64,000 nucleotides of DNA from Geobacter sp. UBA5730 (GTDB taxonomy: Bacteria; Desulfobacterota; Desulfuromonadia; Geobacterales; Pseudopelobacteraceae), in assembly GCA_002419465.1 (NCBI GenBank), contig DIGE01000014.1, positions 248,001 through 312,000 of the forward strand, given 5' to 3'. Made by a program: the position numbers and the translations under genes. The notes beneath the pieces were generated by a model. That model was not told where the DNA came from, ran no database searches, and saw only the letters and a list, made by a program, of their open reading frames with translations. Of this stretch, positions 33,976 through 42,150 are shown one piece after another (positions within the stretch are counted from its first letter, which is position 1; every line of letters begins with the position of its first letter).

Positions 33976-36606
33976 CTAGCTCAGCAATCCCGGCACGGCT
34001 GCCAACGCCTCGGACAGGTTGGCGGGCTGTGGACCACCGGCCTGAGCCAGTTCAGGCTTGCCACCGCCACGACCACCAACCATTGGAGCCAATTTGGCCA
34101 CCAACTCACCAGCCTTGAAACGATTATTCAGATCCTTGGTCACCGCCACCAGCAGGTTGGCCTTGCCATCCAGCTCAGCCCCCAGCACCAGCACGCCGGA
34201 ACCAAGCTTGTCCCGCAGCTGATCGGCCATATCACGCAACGCCTTGATATCGGCCACCTGCACCTGGGTCGCCAGCAGCTTGACCCCGGCTACCTCCTGC
34301 AGCTGGGACAACAGATCGCCGGATTGGGCGGCATTCAACTTGCTCTGCAACGTCTCAACCTCCCGCTGCAACTCACGCTGGCGTTCCACCAGTTTTTCAA
34401 CCCGGTCAAGCAGCTTGCTGCTGTCAGCCTTGAGCAGGTCGGCCACGCTCCGCCGTTCATCTTCCAGCCGCCGCACAAACTGCAGGGCATTGAAACCGGT
34501 GGCTCCTTCGATCCGCCTGACCCCGGCAGCTATCCCACCCTCAGAGAGAATCTTGAACAGGCCGATATCGCCGGCTGCCCGCACATGGGTGCCGCCGCAC
34601 AACTCGCTACTTACCTCACCGATCCGCACCACCCGAACCGTATCGCCATATTTCTCATCAAACAGAGCCGTGGCGCCGCTGTCCGCCGCTTCCTGCAGCG
34701 CCATCTCACGGATGGTCAGCTCGGCGTTCTCCATAATCCAGCCGTTCACCAGCTGCTCGACGTTTTGCAGTTCCTCACCCGTCATCCCGGTAAAATGGGT
34801 AAAGTCGAACCGCATCCGGTCCGGCTCCACCAGCGAACCGGCCTGCTTGACATGCTCGCCCAGCACCTGACGCAGGGCAGCCTGCAGCAGATGGGTGGCG
34901 GTGTGGTTACGGGCCGTGGCACGACGCTCGTCCACCGCCACCGTCAGGTTGACCGCATCACCCAGCTTGAGGGCACCCTCTTTGACCTCGGCATGGTGCA
35001 CCACCAGGTCGGTAAAGGGACGGGATGTAGCAACCACGTCCAGATGGGCGCTCCCTGACGAGATGCTGCCGGTATCGCCGGCCTGCCCGCCAGACTCACC
35101 GTAGAAGGGGGTGGTCTCGCAGATCAGGTCTACCCGATCACCGGCATTGGCGGTTGCTGCTTCCACGCCATCCCGCAACAGGGCCGTGATCGGCGCAAAA
35201 GCCGTCAGAGCATCATACCCCACAAAGTTGGTCCGCAGACCCCGGTTATGCAATTCTTTGTAGACATCCGCGATCCCGGCCATGCCGGAGCCTTTCCAGT
35301 GTTCCCGTCCCAGTTCACGCTGACGCGTCATGCAGACCTCAAAGCCCGGTTCATCCACCGCAAACCCTTCAGCCCGTACGATATCCTCGGTCAGATCAAC
35401 CGGAAACCCGAAGGTGTCGTACAACTTGAACAGGGTGTCGCCCGGGATCACCGACTGGCCTTTGGCCCGCAGGCTGGCCACCTCTTCATTCAGGATTGCC
35501 AGGCCGCGGTCCAGGGTCTCGTTGAAGCGCTCTTCTTCTGCCAGTACCACCTTGCGTATATAGACCTCACGCTCTGCCAGTTCCGGGTAAGCGTCTCCCA
35601 TCATCTCGCGCACCGCATCCACCATCCGGCACAAAAGCGGCTCAGCCACACCCAGCATCTTGGCATGCCGGGCGGCCCGTCGCATGATCCGGCGCAGCAC
35701 GTAGCCGCGCCCCTCGTTACTGGGCAGGGCACCATCGCAGATCAGAAAGGTCACGGCACGGCAGTGGTCGGCGATCACCCGCATCGAGACGCTATCCTTC
35801 TCGTTGACGCCATATTTTTTACCGCTGTGGCGTTCAATATGGCGGATGATCCCCTGTAGCAGGTCGGTATCGTAATTGGAGCGCACCCCTTGCATGACGG
35901 TGGTAATCCGCTCCAGTCCCATGCCGGTATCCACGGCCGGCTTGGGTAACGGATGCAACACACCGTCAGCAGTACGATTGAACTGCATAAAGACGTTGTT
36001 CCAGATCTCCATATAGCGGTCGCAGTCGCAGCCCACGGCGCAATCAGGCAAACCACAGCCCACCTCGGGGCCGTTATCCCAAAAGATTTCGGTACAAGGG
36101 CCGCAGGGACCGGTGTCGCCCATGGACCAGAAGTTATCCTTCTCGCCGAATCGGTAAATCCGGTCGCGGGGCACCCCTTCCTGCTTGTGCCAGATATCAG
36201 CCGCCTCATCGTCATCGGTGTAGACCGTCACATACAGCCGGCTCTTGTCCAGTTCCAGGTCTTTGGTCAGGAATTCCCAGGCAAAAGCGATCGCCTCTTT
36301 TTTGAAGTAATCACCAAAGGAAAAGTTACCCAACATCTCGAAAAAGGTGTGGTGGCGGGCGGTACGCCCCACGTTTTCCAGATCGTTATGCTTGCCGCCG
36401 GCCCGTACGCACTTCTGCGATGAAGCGGCCCGGTAATAGCCCCGATCCTCCATCCCCAGAAAGCAATCCTTGAACTGATTCATGCCGGCATTGGTAAACA
36501 TCAGGGTCGGGTCGTTCTGGGGGATCAGGCCCGAACTGGCTACCACGGTGTGGCCCCGCTCCTCAAAGTATTTCAGAAAACGTGCGCGAATCTCTTTTCC
36601 GGTCAT
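33976..36606 (-). CDS. alaS: Alanyl-tRNA synthetase
   Basis: An 876-residue class II synthetase. The catalytic domain begins TGKEIRARFLKYFEERGHT and contains NVGRTARHHTFFEMLGNFSFGDYFKK. The editing domain zinc ligands are HTATHLL and CGGTHV. A coiled coil and DHHA1-type C-terminal domain follow (GGRGGGKPELAQAGG). The start is placed at the second ATG (36606), 9 bases after GAGGG; an ATG three codons upstream (36615) is the alternative. The gap to recX is only about 25 bases and holds no T-box. Confidence 0.96.
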   Translation of the reverse strand: MTGKEIRARFLKYFEERGHTVVASSGLIPQNDPTLMFTNAGMNQFKDCFLGMEDRGYYRAASSQKCVRAGGKHNDLENVGRTARHHTFFEMLGNFSFGDYFKKEAIAFAWEFLTKDLELDKSRLYVTVYTDDDEAADIWHKQEGVPRDRIYRFGEKDNFWSMGDTGPCGPCTEIFWDNGPEVGCGLPDCAVGCDCDRYMEIWNNVFMQFNRTADGVLHPLPKPAVDTGMGLERITTVMQGVRSNYDTDLLQGIIRHIERHSGKKYGVNEKDSVSMRVIADHCRAVTFLICDGALPSNEGRGYVLRRIMRRAARHAKMLGVAEPLLCRMVDAVREMMGDAYPELAEREVYIRKVVLAEEERFNETLDRGLAILNEEVASLRAKGQSVIPGDTLFKLYDTFGFPVDLTEDIVRAEGFAVDEPGFEVCMTRQRELGREHWKGSGMAGIADVYKELHNRGLRTNFVGYDALTAFAPITALLRDGVEAATANAGDRVDLICETTPFYGESGGQAGDTGSISSGSAHLDVVATSRPFTDLVVHHAEVKEGALKLGDAVNLTVAVDERRATARNHTATHLLQAALRQVLGEHVKQAGSLVEPDRMRFDFTHFTGMTGEELQNVEQLVNGWIMENAELTIREMALQEAADSGATALFDEKYGDTVRVVRIGEVSSELCGGTHVRAAGDIGLFKILSEGGIAAGVRRIEGATGFNALQFVRRLEDERRSVADLLKADSSKLLDRVEKLVERQRELQREVETLQSKLNAAQSGDLLSQLQEVAGVKLLATQVQVADIKALRDMADQLRDKLGSGVLVLGAELDGKANLLVAVTKDLNNRFKAGELVAKLAPMVGGRGGGKPELAQAGGPQPANLSEALAAVPGLLS

Positions 36607-36631
36607 ATCCTGCATCCCTCACCTTTACTCA

Positions 36632-37126
36632 CTAGATACATTCATCACACGGTCTGCGACGATCCAACAGTTGCCGGATCACCTCGCAACCAAACCCGCG
36701 CCGCTGGAGAAAGCCGGCCACCCGACGGCGTACACGGTCATCACTGGCAGCAGGGTCGAATCCGGCATAGCGTCTGGAGAGCACCTGACGAGCCAAAGCC
36801 AGTTCTGCGGCTCTATCGCAGCACCCTTCCAGCAATTCGGCTGCCAATTCCGTCGGTACGCCACGCCGTTTCAGCTCCTGACGCAGCCGGTAGCCCACAT
36901 ATCGACCGCTTTCCCGAGCCTGGCTGATAAAACGTTCAGCGTAACGCCGGTCATCCAGAAAGTGCTCAGCAGACAGACGAACGAGAGTCTCGGCGACCTG
37001 TTGGTGCTGGTAGCCGCGCTGCTCAAGCTTGCAGGCCAGGGCCGCCAGGGTGTAATCCCGTCCGGCCAGCAACTTAAGGGCCGCCAGGTACGCCTGGTCG
37101 GCAGATTCAGTAGCGGTCGACCTCAA
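36632..37126 (-). CDS. recX: Regulatory protein RecX
   Basis: A 164-residue protein of three-helix RecX repeats (YLAALKLLAGRDYTLAALACKL; FLDDRRYAERFISQARESGRYVG; C-terminal VRRRVAGFLQRRGFGCEVI). RecX binds RecA filaments and modulates their activity. Start is a TTG 8 bases after AAGGA inside the end of pilT, overlapping that gene by 20 bases. The usual recA-recX pair is here interrupted by pilT. Confidence 0.88.
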   Translation of the reverse strand: MRSTATESADQAYLAALKLLAGRDYTLAALACKLEQRGYQHQQVAETLVRLSAEHFLDDRRYAERFISQARESGRYVGYRLRQELKRRGVPTELAAELLEGCCDRAAELALARQVLSRRYAGFDPAASDDRVRRRVAGFLQRRGFGCEVIRQLLDRRRPCDECI

Positions 37127-38270
37127 TCTTCTCTTCCTTCAGCACTTCCTCCAGCTTGTCCTCATTGTTCTCGAAATTATCCCATGAAGCATCGGAGGTT
37201 GACGATATGCCAGAGACCTTCAGAGCGAAGTCGTCCGGGTTGGAACTCTGACGCAAGGCCTCTTCGTAGGTGATCAGCTTGGAGGTAAACAGCTTCATCA
37301 GCGACTGATCAAAGGTCTGCATGCCGTAGGAGGTGAAGCCTTGGGCAATGGCATCCCGAATCTGCTTGGTCTTGTCCTTGTCGTCGATACACTCCTTGAC
37401 CCGCGCCGTTCCCAGCAGCACCTCCACTGCCGGCACCCTGCCCTTGCCATCGGCCCGTGGCACCAGGCGCTGGGAAACGATCCCTTTGATGATACTGGCC
37501 AGCTGAATCCGCACCTGGCGCTGGTGATAGGGCGGGAAGACCGAGATGATCCGGTTGATGGTCTCCGGCGCGTCCATGGTATGCAGGGTAGACATCACCA
37601 GGTGACCGGTCTCAGCAGCGGTCATGGCGGTCTCGATGGTCTCGTAATCCCGCATCTCGCCCACCAGGATCACGTCCGGGTCCTGCCGCAGCGCCCCCTT
37701 GAGGGCACCGGCAAAGGAAGGAGTATCAGTCCCCACCTCACGCTGGCTGATGATGCTCTTGTTGTCGCGATGCAGAAACTCCACCGGGTCCTCAATGGTA
37801 ATGATGTTGCAGGTCCGGTTACTGTTAATCTGATCGATCATGGCCGCCAAGGTGGAGGACTTACCGGAACCGGTGGTGCCGGTCACCAGCACCAGCCCCC
37901 GCTCTTCAAGACAAAGCTTCTTCAGAATGGGCGGCAGGTTCAGTTCTTCCAGGTTGGGGATGGTAACCGAGATGGAACGAAAGACCATGGCGATGGTGCC
38001 ACGCTGACGGTAGGCAGCCACCCGGAAACGCCCCAGACCAGGCACGGCATAGGCCAGGTCTACCTCGGAGTTTTCCTCAAAGATCCGACGCTGACGGTCG
38101 TTCATCATCGCGGTGGCCATGCTGTTAACCACATCCGGTGCCAGCCGTTGGGCATTGGGGATCGGATGCAACTTGCCGTCAATCCTGACGATCGGCGGCA
38201 GCCCGGTCTTGATGTGGACGTCGGAACCCCGGGCCTTGACCGCAATGGTGAGGATTTCGTTCAGATCCAT
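37107..38270 (-). CDS. pilT: Type IV pilus retraction ATPase, PilT family
   Basis: A 387-residue secretion ATPase. It has the N-terminal PAS-like domain with GSDVHIKTGLPP, Walker A GTTGSGKSST, Asp box ITIEDPVEFLH, Walker B ILVGEMRDYETI and His box GHLVMSTLHT. It hydrolyses ATP to depolymerise type IV pili at the inner membrane. The C-terminal tail is unusually acidic and extended (NFENNEDKLEEVLKEEKIE) compared with typical PilT; it may be a PilT paralogue or PilU-like. Placed between recA and recX. Functionally it may connect to mglBA in the same window. Confidence 0.92.
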   Translation of the reverse strand: MDLNEILTIAVKARGSDVHIKTGLPPIVRIDGKLHPIPNAQRLAPDVVNSMATAMMNDRQRRIFEENSEVDLAYAVPGLGRFRVAAYRQRGTIAMVFRSISVTIPNLEELNLPPILKKLCLEERGLVLVTGTTGSGKSSTLAAMIDQINSNRTCNIITIEDPVEFLHRDNKSIISQREVGTDTPSFAGALKGALRQDPDVILVGEMRDYETIETAMTAAETGHLVMSTLHTMDAPETINRIISVFPPYHQRQVRIQLASIIKGIVSQRLVPRADGKGRVPAVEVLLGTARVKECIDDKDKTKQIRDAIAQGFTSYGMQTFDQSLMKLFTSKLITYEEALRQSSNPDDFALKVSGISSTSDASWDNFENNEDKLEEVLKEEKIEVDRY

Positions 38271-38297
38271 GGAGCTACCTCCCGAACTGCTGCGTTG

Positions 38298-39302
38298 TTA
38301 GTCCTCTACCTTGGGAACCGGCTTGATCAGCTCCATCAGCTTCGCCTCGATGTCAGCCAGCATGGCCGGATTCTCCTTGAGGAACTGGCGGGAGTTTTCC
38401 CGTCCCTGGCCGATCCGCTCCTTGTTGTAGGAGAACCACGCACCACTTTTGTCTATGATACTGCGATCCACCGCCAAGTCCAGTACGTCACCGGTACGCG
38501 AAATTCCCTCGCCGTAGAGGATGTCAAATTCGGCCTCCTTGAAGGGAGGGGCCACCTTGTTCTTGACCACCTTGACCCTGGTGCGGGAACCAATCACCTG
38601 ATCACCTTGCTTGAGGGTGGCGATCTTGCGGATATCAAGTCGTACCGATGCGTAAAACTTGAGGGCGTTGCCGCCGGTGGTGGTCTCCGGGTTGCCGAAC
38701 ATCACCCCGATCTTCATCCGGATCTGGTTGATAAAGATCACGCAACAGTTGGACTTGGAGATGATGCCGGTCAGCTTGCGCAACGCCTGGGACATCAGCC
38801 GGGCCTGGAGCCCCACATGGGAATCCCCCATCTCCCCTTCAATCTCGGCCTTGGGCACCAATGCCGCCACCGAGTCGATCACCAGCACGTCGATGGCGCC
38901 GCTGCGCACCAGGGTTTCGGCGATCTCCAGGGCCTGCTCACCGGTATCAGGCTGCGAGACCAGCAGATCATCGGTTTTGACCCCCAACTTGCGGGCATAG
39001 TTGATGTCCAGGGCGTGCTCGGCGTCCACAAAGGCGGCGATGCCGCCGGTCTTCTGTGCCTCGGCCACAATATGCAGGGCCAGGGTGGTCTTACCGGAGG
39101 ATTCCGGGCCATAAATCTCAATCACACGCCCGCGAGGCACCCCGCCGACACCGAGAGCCAGATCCAACGAGATGGCTCCGGTCGAGATCGACTCGATGCC
39201 GGGCAGCACCTCATCGTTGCCAAGCCGCATGATGGCGCCCTTGCCGAACTGCTTTTCAATCTGGGAAAGTGCCAGTTCAATCGCCTTATTTTTATCGCTC
39301 AC
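38298..39302 (-). CDS. recA: Recombinase RecA
   Basis: A 334-residue recombinase that forms nucleoprotein filaments for strand exchange and repair. Walker A GPESSGKTTLALH, ALDINYARKLGV, the L1/L2 regions (including GNALKFYASVRLDIRK) are intact. Start is a GTG 8 bases after AAGGAGG; an upstream frame with no ribosome site is rejected. The C-terminus is shorter than in E. coli and only modestly acidic. It heads a train of minus-strand genes with very short gaps. Confidence 0.97.
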   Translation of the reverse strand: MSDKNKAIELALSQIEKQFGKGAIMRLGNDEVLPGIESISTGAISLDLALGVGGVPRGRVIEIYGPESSGKTTLALHIVAEAQKTGGIAAFVDAEHALDINYARKLGVKTDDLLVSQPDTGEQALEIAETLVRSGAIDVLVIDSVAALVPKAEIEGEMGDSHVGLQARLMSQALRKLTGIISKSNCCVIFINQIRMKIGVMFGNPETTTGGNALKFYASVRLDIRKIATLKQGDQVIGSRTRVKVVKNKVAPPFKEAEFDILYGEGISRTGDVLDLAVDRSIIDKSGAWFSYNKERIGQGRENSRQFLKENPAMLADIEAKLMELIKPVPKVED

Positions 39303-39392
39303 AACAAGTACCTCCTTGGTACGGAAAGAGTGGGACAGAGTTGCGAAAGGTAGCATATCAAAACCGCCAGCGGCAAGCTAATTTGGGGGAAA

Positions 39393-39875
39393 TCAGGCTC
39401 TTTTCAACCCTGCAAGTCGGTTTTTCAGCATGATAATGGCCTGGTCTGCCGTCTGTTGCCGCACCTGTTCCCGGTTGCCGGCAAACAAAAACGGTAGAAC
39501 GCTACATCCCTGATGGTCAGCAAGGCCCACAAAGACCGTTCCTGTCGGCTTCTGCGGGGTGCCGCCACCTGGACCGGCGATGCCGGTCACCGAGAGGCCC
39601 AGATCACTGCCGATCAGTCTCCGCACCCCTTCGGCCATGGCCCGGGCCACCGGCTCACTCACCGCACCATACTGTTCCAACACCGCGTCCGGCACCCGCA
39701 GCACACCTGTCTTGACCTGATTGCTGTAGGCCACCACCCCGCCACTAAAATAGGCCGAGCTGCCCGGCAGCGCGGTAATCCTGGCTGCTATCAGACCACC
39801 GGTGCAGGATTCAGCCAGGGCCAGGGTCATCCCGGAGGCGAGCAACAGGTCTGCCAGCTCCTGATCAACAAGCAT
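39393..39875 (-). CDS. pncC: CinA C-terminal domain protein, nicotinamide-nucleotide amidase PncC
   Basis: A 160-residue stand-alone CinA_C domain. It has TLALAESCTGGLIAARITA, GSSAYFSGGVVAYSN and VTGIAGPGGGTPQKPTGTV. This family deamidates nicotinamide mononucleotide to nicotinic acid mononucleotide (pyridine nucleotide salvage). The N-terminal MoCF-like domain of full CinA is absent. Start chosen at the ATG 7 bases after GGGAG, 11 bases inside the larC 3' end, so it is coupled to larC. recA follows about 90 bases downstream. Confidence 0.9.
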   Translation of the reverse strand: MLVDQELADLLLASGMTLALAESCTGGLIAARITALPGSSAYFSGGVVAYSNQVKTGVLRVPDAVLEQYGAVSEPVARAMAEGVRRLIGSDLGLSVTGIAGPGGGTPQKPTGTVFVGLADHQGCSVLPFLFAGNREQVRQQTADQAIIMLKNRLAGLKRA

Positions 39876-41046
39876 GGCCACGCTCCCTGCAGACTATCTG
39901 CTGCACCTCGCGCAACGGCAGCCCCAATTCACGGGCGATCCGGCAGCAATCATCATACTCAGGCTTACAGCCATGCGGGCTGATTTTGAACCGTACCGTC
40001 CCTAATGAGGTTTGACACTCCTCAATCCGGCGCCGTTGCACAATCCGCTGCAGCTGCTGCACCCGGACCCCCAAGGTACCGGTCTCCTCCATCACCAGCT
40101 GAGCCAGCTGATCCTTTTGCTCAGGACGGCAGAGGAGGCAAAGCATCACCGCAGGCCGCTGTTTCTTCATCTGGATCGGCGTGTACCAGACATCCAGCGC
40201 CCCGGCCGCAAACAGCTGTTCCATGGTATAGCCCAGCAGTTCAGGGCTCACATCATCCAGGTTGCAGCTCAGCTCAAGCACGTTTTCATGATCAGCTTGT
40301 TCTGCCACCTCACCTAGAAAGCCTCGCAGGATATTGGGGCAGTCACTAAAATCCTTGCTCCCGGCGCCGTGGCCAACCTTCAAGATCGTCATCACCGGCA
40401 TCGAGCCGCACGGTTCGGCCAAAGCAGCCAGAATAGCCGCACCAGTGGGGGTTACCCGCTCACCAGGCCCACAATCATTGTGGACCGCAAGACCTTTCAA
40501 CAACGCTGCTGTGGCCGGGGCCGGCACCGGCAGCCGGCCATGGGCCGTCTCCACAAAGCCACCGCCCAGCGGAACTGCAGAACAATAGACCCTGTCCACC
40601 TTCAGCCAGTCCAGAGCAATCGCCGTCCCCACAATATCCACTATGCTGTCAATGGCTCCCACTTCATGGAACTGCACCTGATCAACCGCCACCTGGTGGG
40701 CAAACGCCTCTGCCTCGGCCAAGCGCAGAAAGATCCGCTGCGCCAACTCTTTGACCCGCTCCGACAGGCTACTCTCTGCAATCATCCGGTGGATATCGGC
40801 GTAGTTGCGGTGGTGGTGCATGTGATGATGGTGACCGTGTTCGTGGGGCAGGCGGACAACAAAATGCCTGCCGGTCATGCCGCCGCGCTGCACCGATCCT
40901 TCGCCCGGCTGGTAAGCACCATCGGGCAAGCCAAGTTTGGCAAGTTCCTGCTGCAGGCAATCAAGTGGCACGCCTAAGTCAAGCAGGGCCGCCACTGTCA
41001 TGTCGCCGGCGATGCCGGCGGTTGCGTCAAAATAGAGGATCGTCAT
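39865..41046 (-). CDS. larC: LarC, nickel insertion protein for the nickel-pincer nucleotide cofactor
   Basis: A 393-residue protein. The N-terminus ILYFDATAGIAGDMTVAAL is diagnostic of LarC, a CTP-dependent nickel cyclometallase that inserts Ni into the pyridinium dithiocarboxylate cofactor of lactate racemase and related enzymes. A His-rich stretch (HEHGHHHHMHHH, residues about 68-79) suits nickel binding. Here it is one uninterrupted frame, whereas in Lactobacillus it is made by a programmed frameshift. Its usual partner larB lies about 4.5 kb upstream in the same orientation, separated by a defence-type island. LarE and LarA homologues are not in the window. Confidence 0.93.
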   Translation of the reverse strand: MTILYFDATAGIAGDMTVAALLDLGVPLDCLQQELAKLGLPDGAYQPGEGSVQRGGMTGRHFVVRLPHEHGHHHHMHHHRNYADIHRMIAESSLSERVKELAQRIFLRLAEAEAFAHQVAVDQVQFHEVGAIDSIVDIVGTAIALDWLKVDRVYCSAVPLGGGFVETAHGRLPVPAPATAALLKGLAVHNDCGPGERVTPTGAAILAALAEPCGSMPVMTILKVGHGAGSKDFSDCPNILRGFLGEVAEQADHENVLELSCNLDDVSPELLGYTMEQLFAAGALDVWYTPIQMKKQRPAVMLCLLCRPEQKDQLAQLVMEETGTLGVRVQQLQRIVQRRRIEECQTSLGTVRFKISPHGCKPEYDDCCRIARELGLPLREVQQIVCRERGHAC

Positions 41047-41070
41047 ACCTCTTTCACCTTTTCAGACTGA

Positions 41071-41505
41071 TCATAGCGTTGCATCATCGCTAAACGCCCT
41101 GATGATATAGTTGGAAAACTCAACCAGATCATTCATATGGTGTTCAATCACGGCAATCATCAGGGCAATATCCATCCGCTGATATTCGTGCACCAGCACA
41201 TTCCTGAAACCAACCATCCCCTCCAGCCGTCGTGCAAGCTCATGGGGAATGACCCCCGCCGCTGACAAAAGACTGAAACTATCCCGGCTGTCTTTGGGCA
41301 ATCCAAGTTTGCGAGATTTTATGGTGTGGTTCGCCAGATCAATACATTGCTCGCAGGCCCGCTGCAGGTTAATGGCAATGGCATCCTGCTTCAGATGATC
41401 CTCCTCAAACGGTAGTGTCGAAGGTGCGGCATAATACTTCCTGACCTGGCTGATGCAGCGCTCAATACTTTCCTTCTTGTTCAACAGCAGATCGCTATAC
41501 GGCAT
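41071..41505 (-). CDS. hepT: HEPN-domain toxin HepT (type VII toxin-antitoxin)
   Basis: A 144-residue HepT-like (DUF86) protein. The catalytic R-x4-H motif is RNVLVHEY (Arg101, His106, Tyr108), in a helical HEPN fold. HepT toxins are RNases, or targets of AMPylation by their partner MntA, which modifies the Tyr in this motif. Start placed at the ATG 4 bases after GGGAGG, overlapping the upstream mntA by 11 bases; the longer frame lies inside mntA. It is located at the larC end of the island. Confidence 0.85.
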   Translation of the reverse strand: MPYSDLLLNKKESIERCISQVRKYYAAPSTLPFEEDHLKQDAIAINLQRACEQCIDLANHTIKSRKLGLPKDSRDSFSLLSAAGVIPHELARRLEGMVGFRNVLVHEYQRMDIALMIAVIEHHMNDLVEFSNYIIRAFSDDATL

Positions 41506-41908
41506 AAAACCTCCCATCGGCCAGCGCAGCATCGACGATATCCTGTCGCTCTTTATTCAACTTCTGGTATTTTGACAAGGTCAGCATTTCAAACTCATCT
41601 ACGGCTGATCTGTCTCCGCAATAGATCAACCGACCATTCATAACTATCTCTTTCTGGAACACCGTTGAGACAAGCCGGGCATTCAACAGATCCACCTTTT
41701 TGTGCAGCAGACGCGCCAGATCTGCACTGCATCCGCTCATGGCCAGCAATCGCTCAATTTTTGCCTCTTCCGGCTTGAGCAACAGCGCAATATCAACGTC
41801 ACTGTCCTGCCATTCGTCTTCAGTACCAAAAGAACCAAACAGGTAGATCCCTTGAAGACCGGGGTAATGTTCCAGCACGGTGCTGGTAATGGTATCGATG
41901 ACACTCAT
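41495..41908 (-). CDS. mntA: MNT-type nucleotidyltransferase antitoxin MntA
   Basis: A 137-residue minimal nucleotidyltransferase with the full GS-x10-D-x-D signature (FGSFGTEDEWQDSDVDIAL; Gly25, Ser26, Asp37, Asp39). In characterised pairs it transfers AMP to HepT and silences it. It precedes and overlaps hepT, as in known MntA-HepT modules. Start at the ATG 7 bases after GGAGA. Confidence 0.85.
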   Translation of the reverse strand: MSVIDTITSTVLEHYPGLQGIYLFGSFGTEDEWQDSDVDIALLLKPEEAKIERLLAMSGCSADLARLLHKKVDLLNARLVSTVFQKEIVMNGRLIYCGDRSAVDEFEMLTLSKYQKLNKERQDIVDAALADGRFYAV

Positions 41909-41922
41909 CTTTCTGTCTCCGG

Positions 41923-42150
41923 TCACTTCGTTAAAAGCCGGTAGGTTTCTGAATGACTGCCCACCGTGGGTGTTACCAAGAACAGTCCAATACGCGTTTC
42001 CAAGTTCTTCAGGTCAAATAACTCACAGCCCCATTCAGCTTTACAGTCTTCAATGATAGCATCAGGAATGAACAAGAAAAGTTATAGATGTCTCCAGATG
42101 CGTTCGCGATCAATATGCTGCCCGGATTTGTCTGCCAAGTAGACTAGCCC
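41923..42150 (-). pseudogene. Possible gene remnant between helicase and mntA
   Basis: On the minus strand one frame reads coding-like sequence on both sides of a single in-frame TAA (42082-42084): upstream GLVYLADKSGQHIDRERIW and downstream IPDAIIEDCKAEWGCELFD continuing to a TGA at 41923-41925. Amino acid composition looks like protein, not random DNA. No start codon with a ribosome site and no recognised family. It may be the decayed end of a gene that once belonged to the island. Confidence 0.3.

Noticed and set aside
36607..36631. T-box or other leader riboswitch before alaS
   Set aside because: Only about 25 bases separate recX from alaS, too short for a T-box.
37341..39353. Long open plus-strand frame opposite pilT and recA
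   Set aside because: It is antisense to two clear genes with strong protein motifs; composition (His/Gly/Gln rich) is typical of a shadow of GC-biased third positions.
39345..39361. GGTAGCATATCAAAACC upstream of recA as a LexA site
   Set aside because: It resembles the Geobacter LexA box as I recall it, but spacing and an inner base differ, and LexA is reported not to bind the recA promoter in G. sulfurreducens.
39865..41046. Programmed frameshift in larC
   Set aside because: The gene is a single continuous frame of normal full length, so no frameshift is needed.
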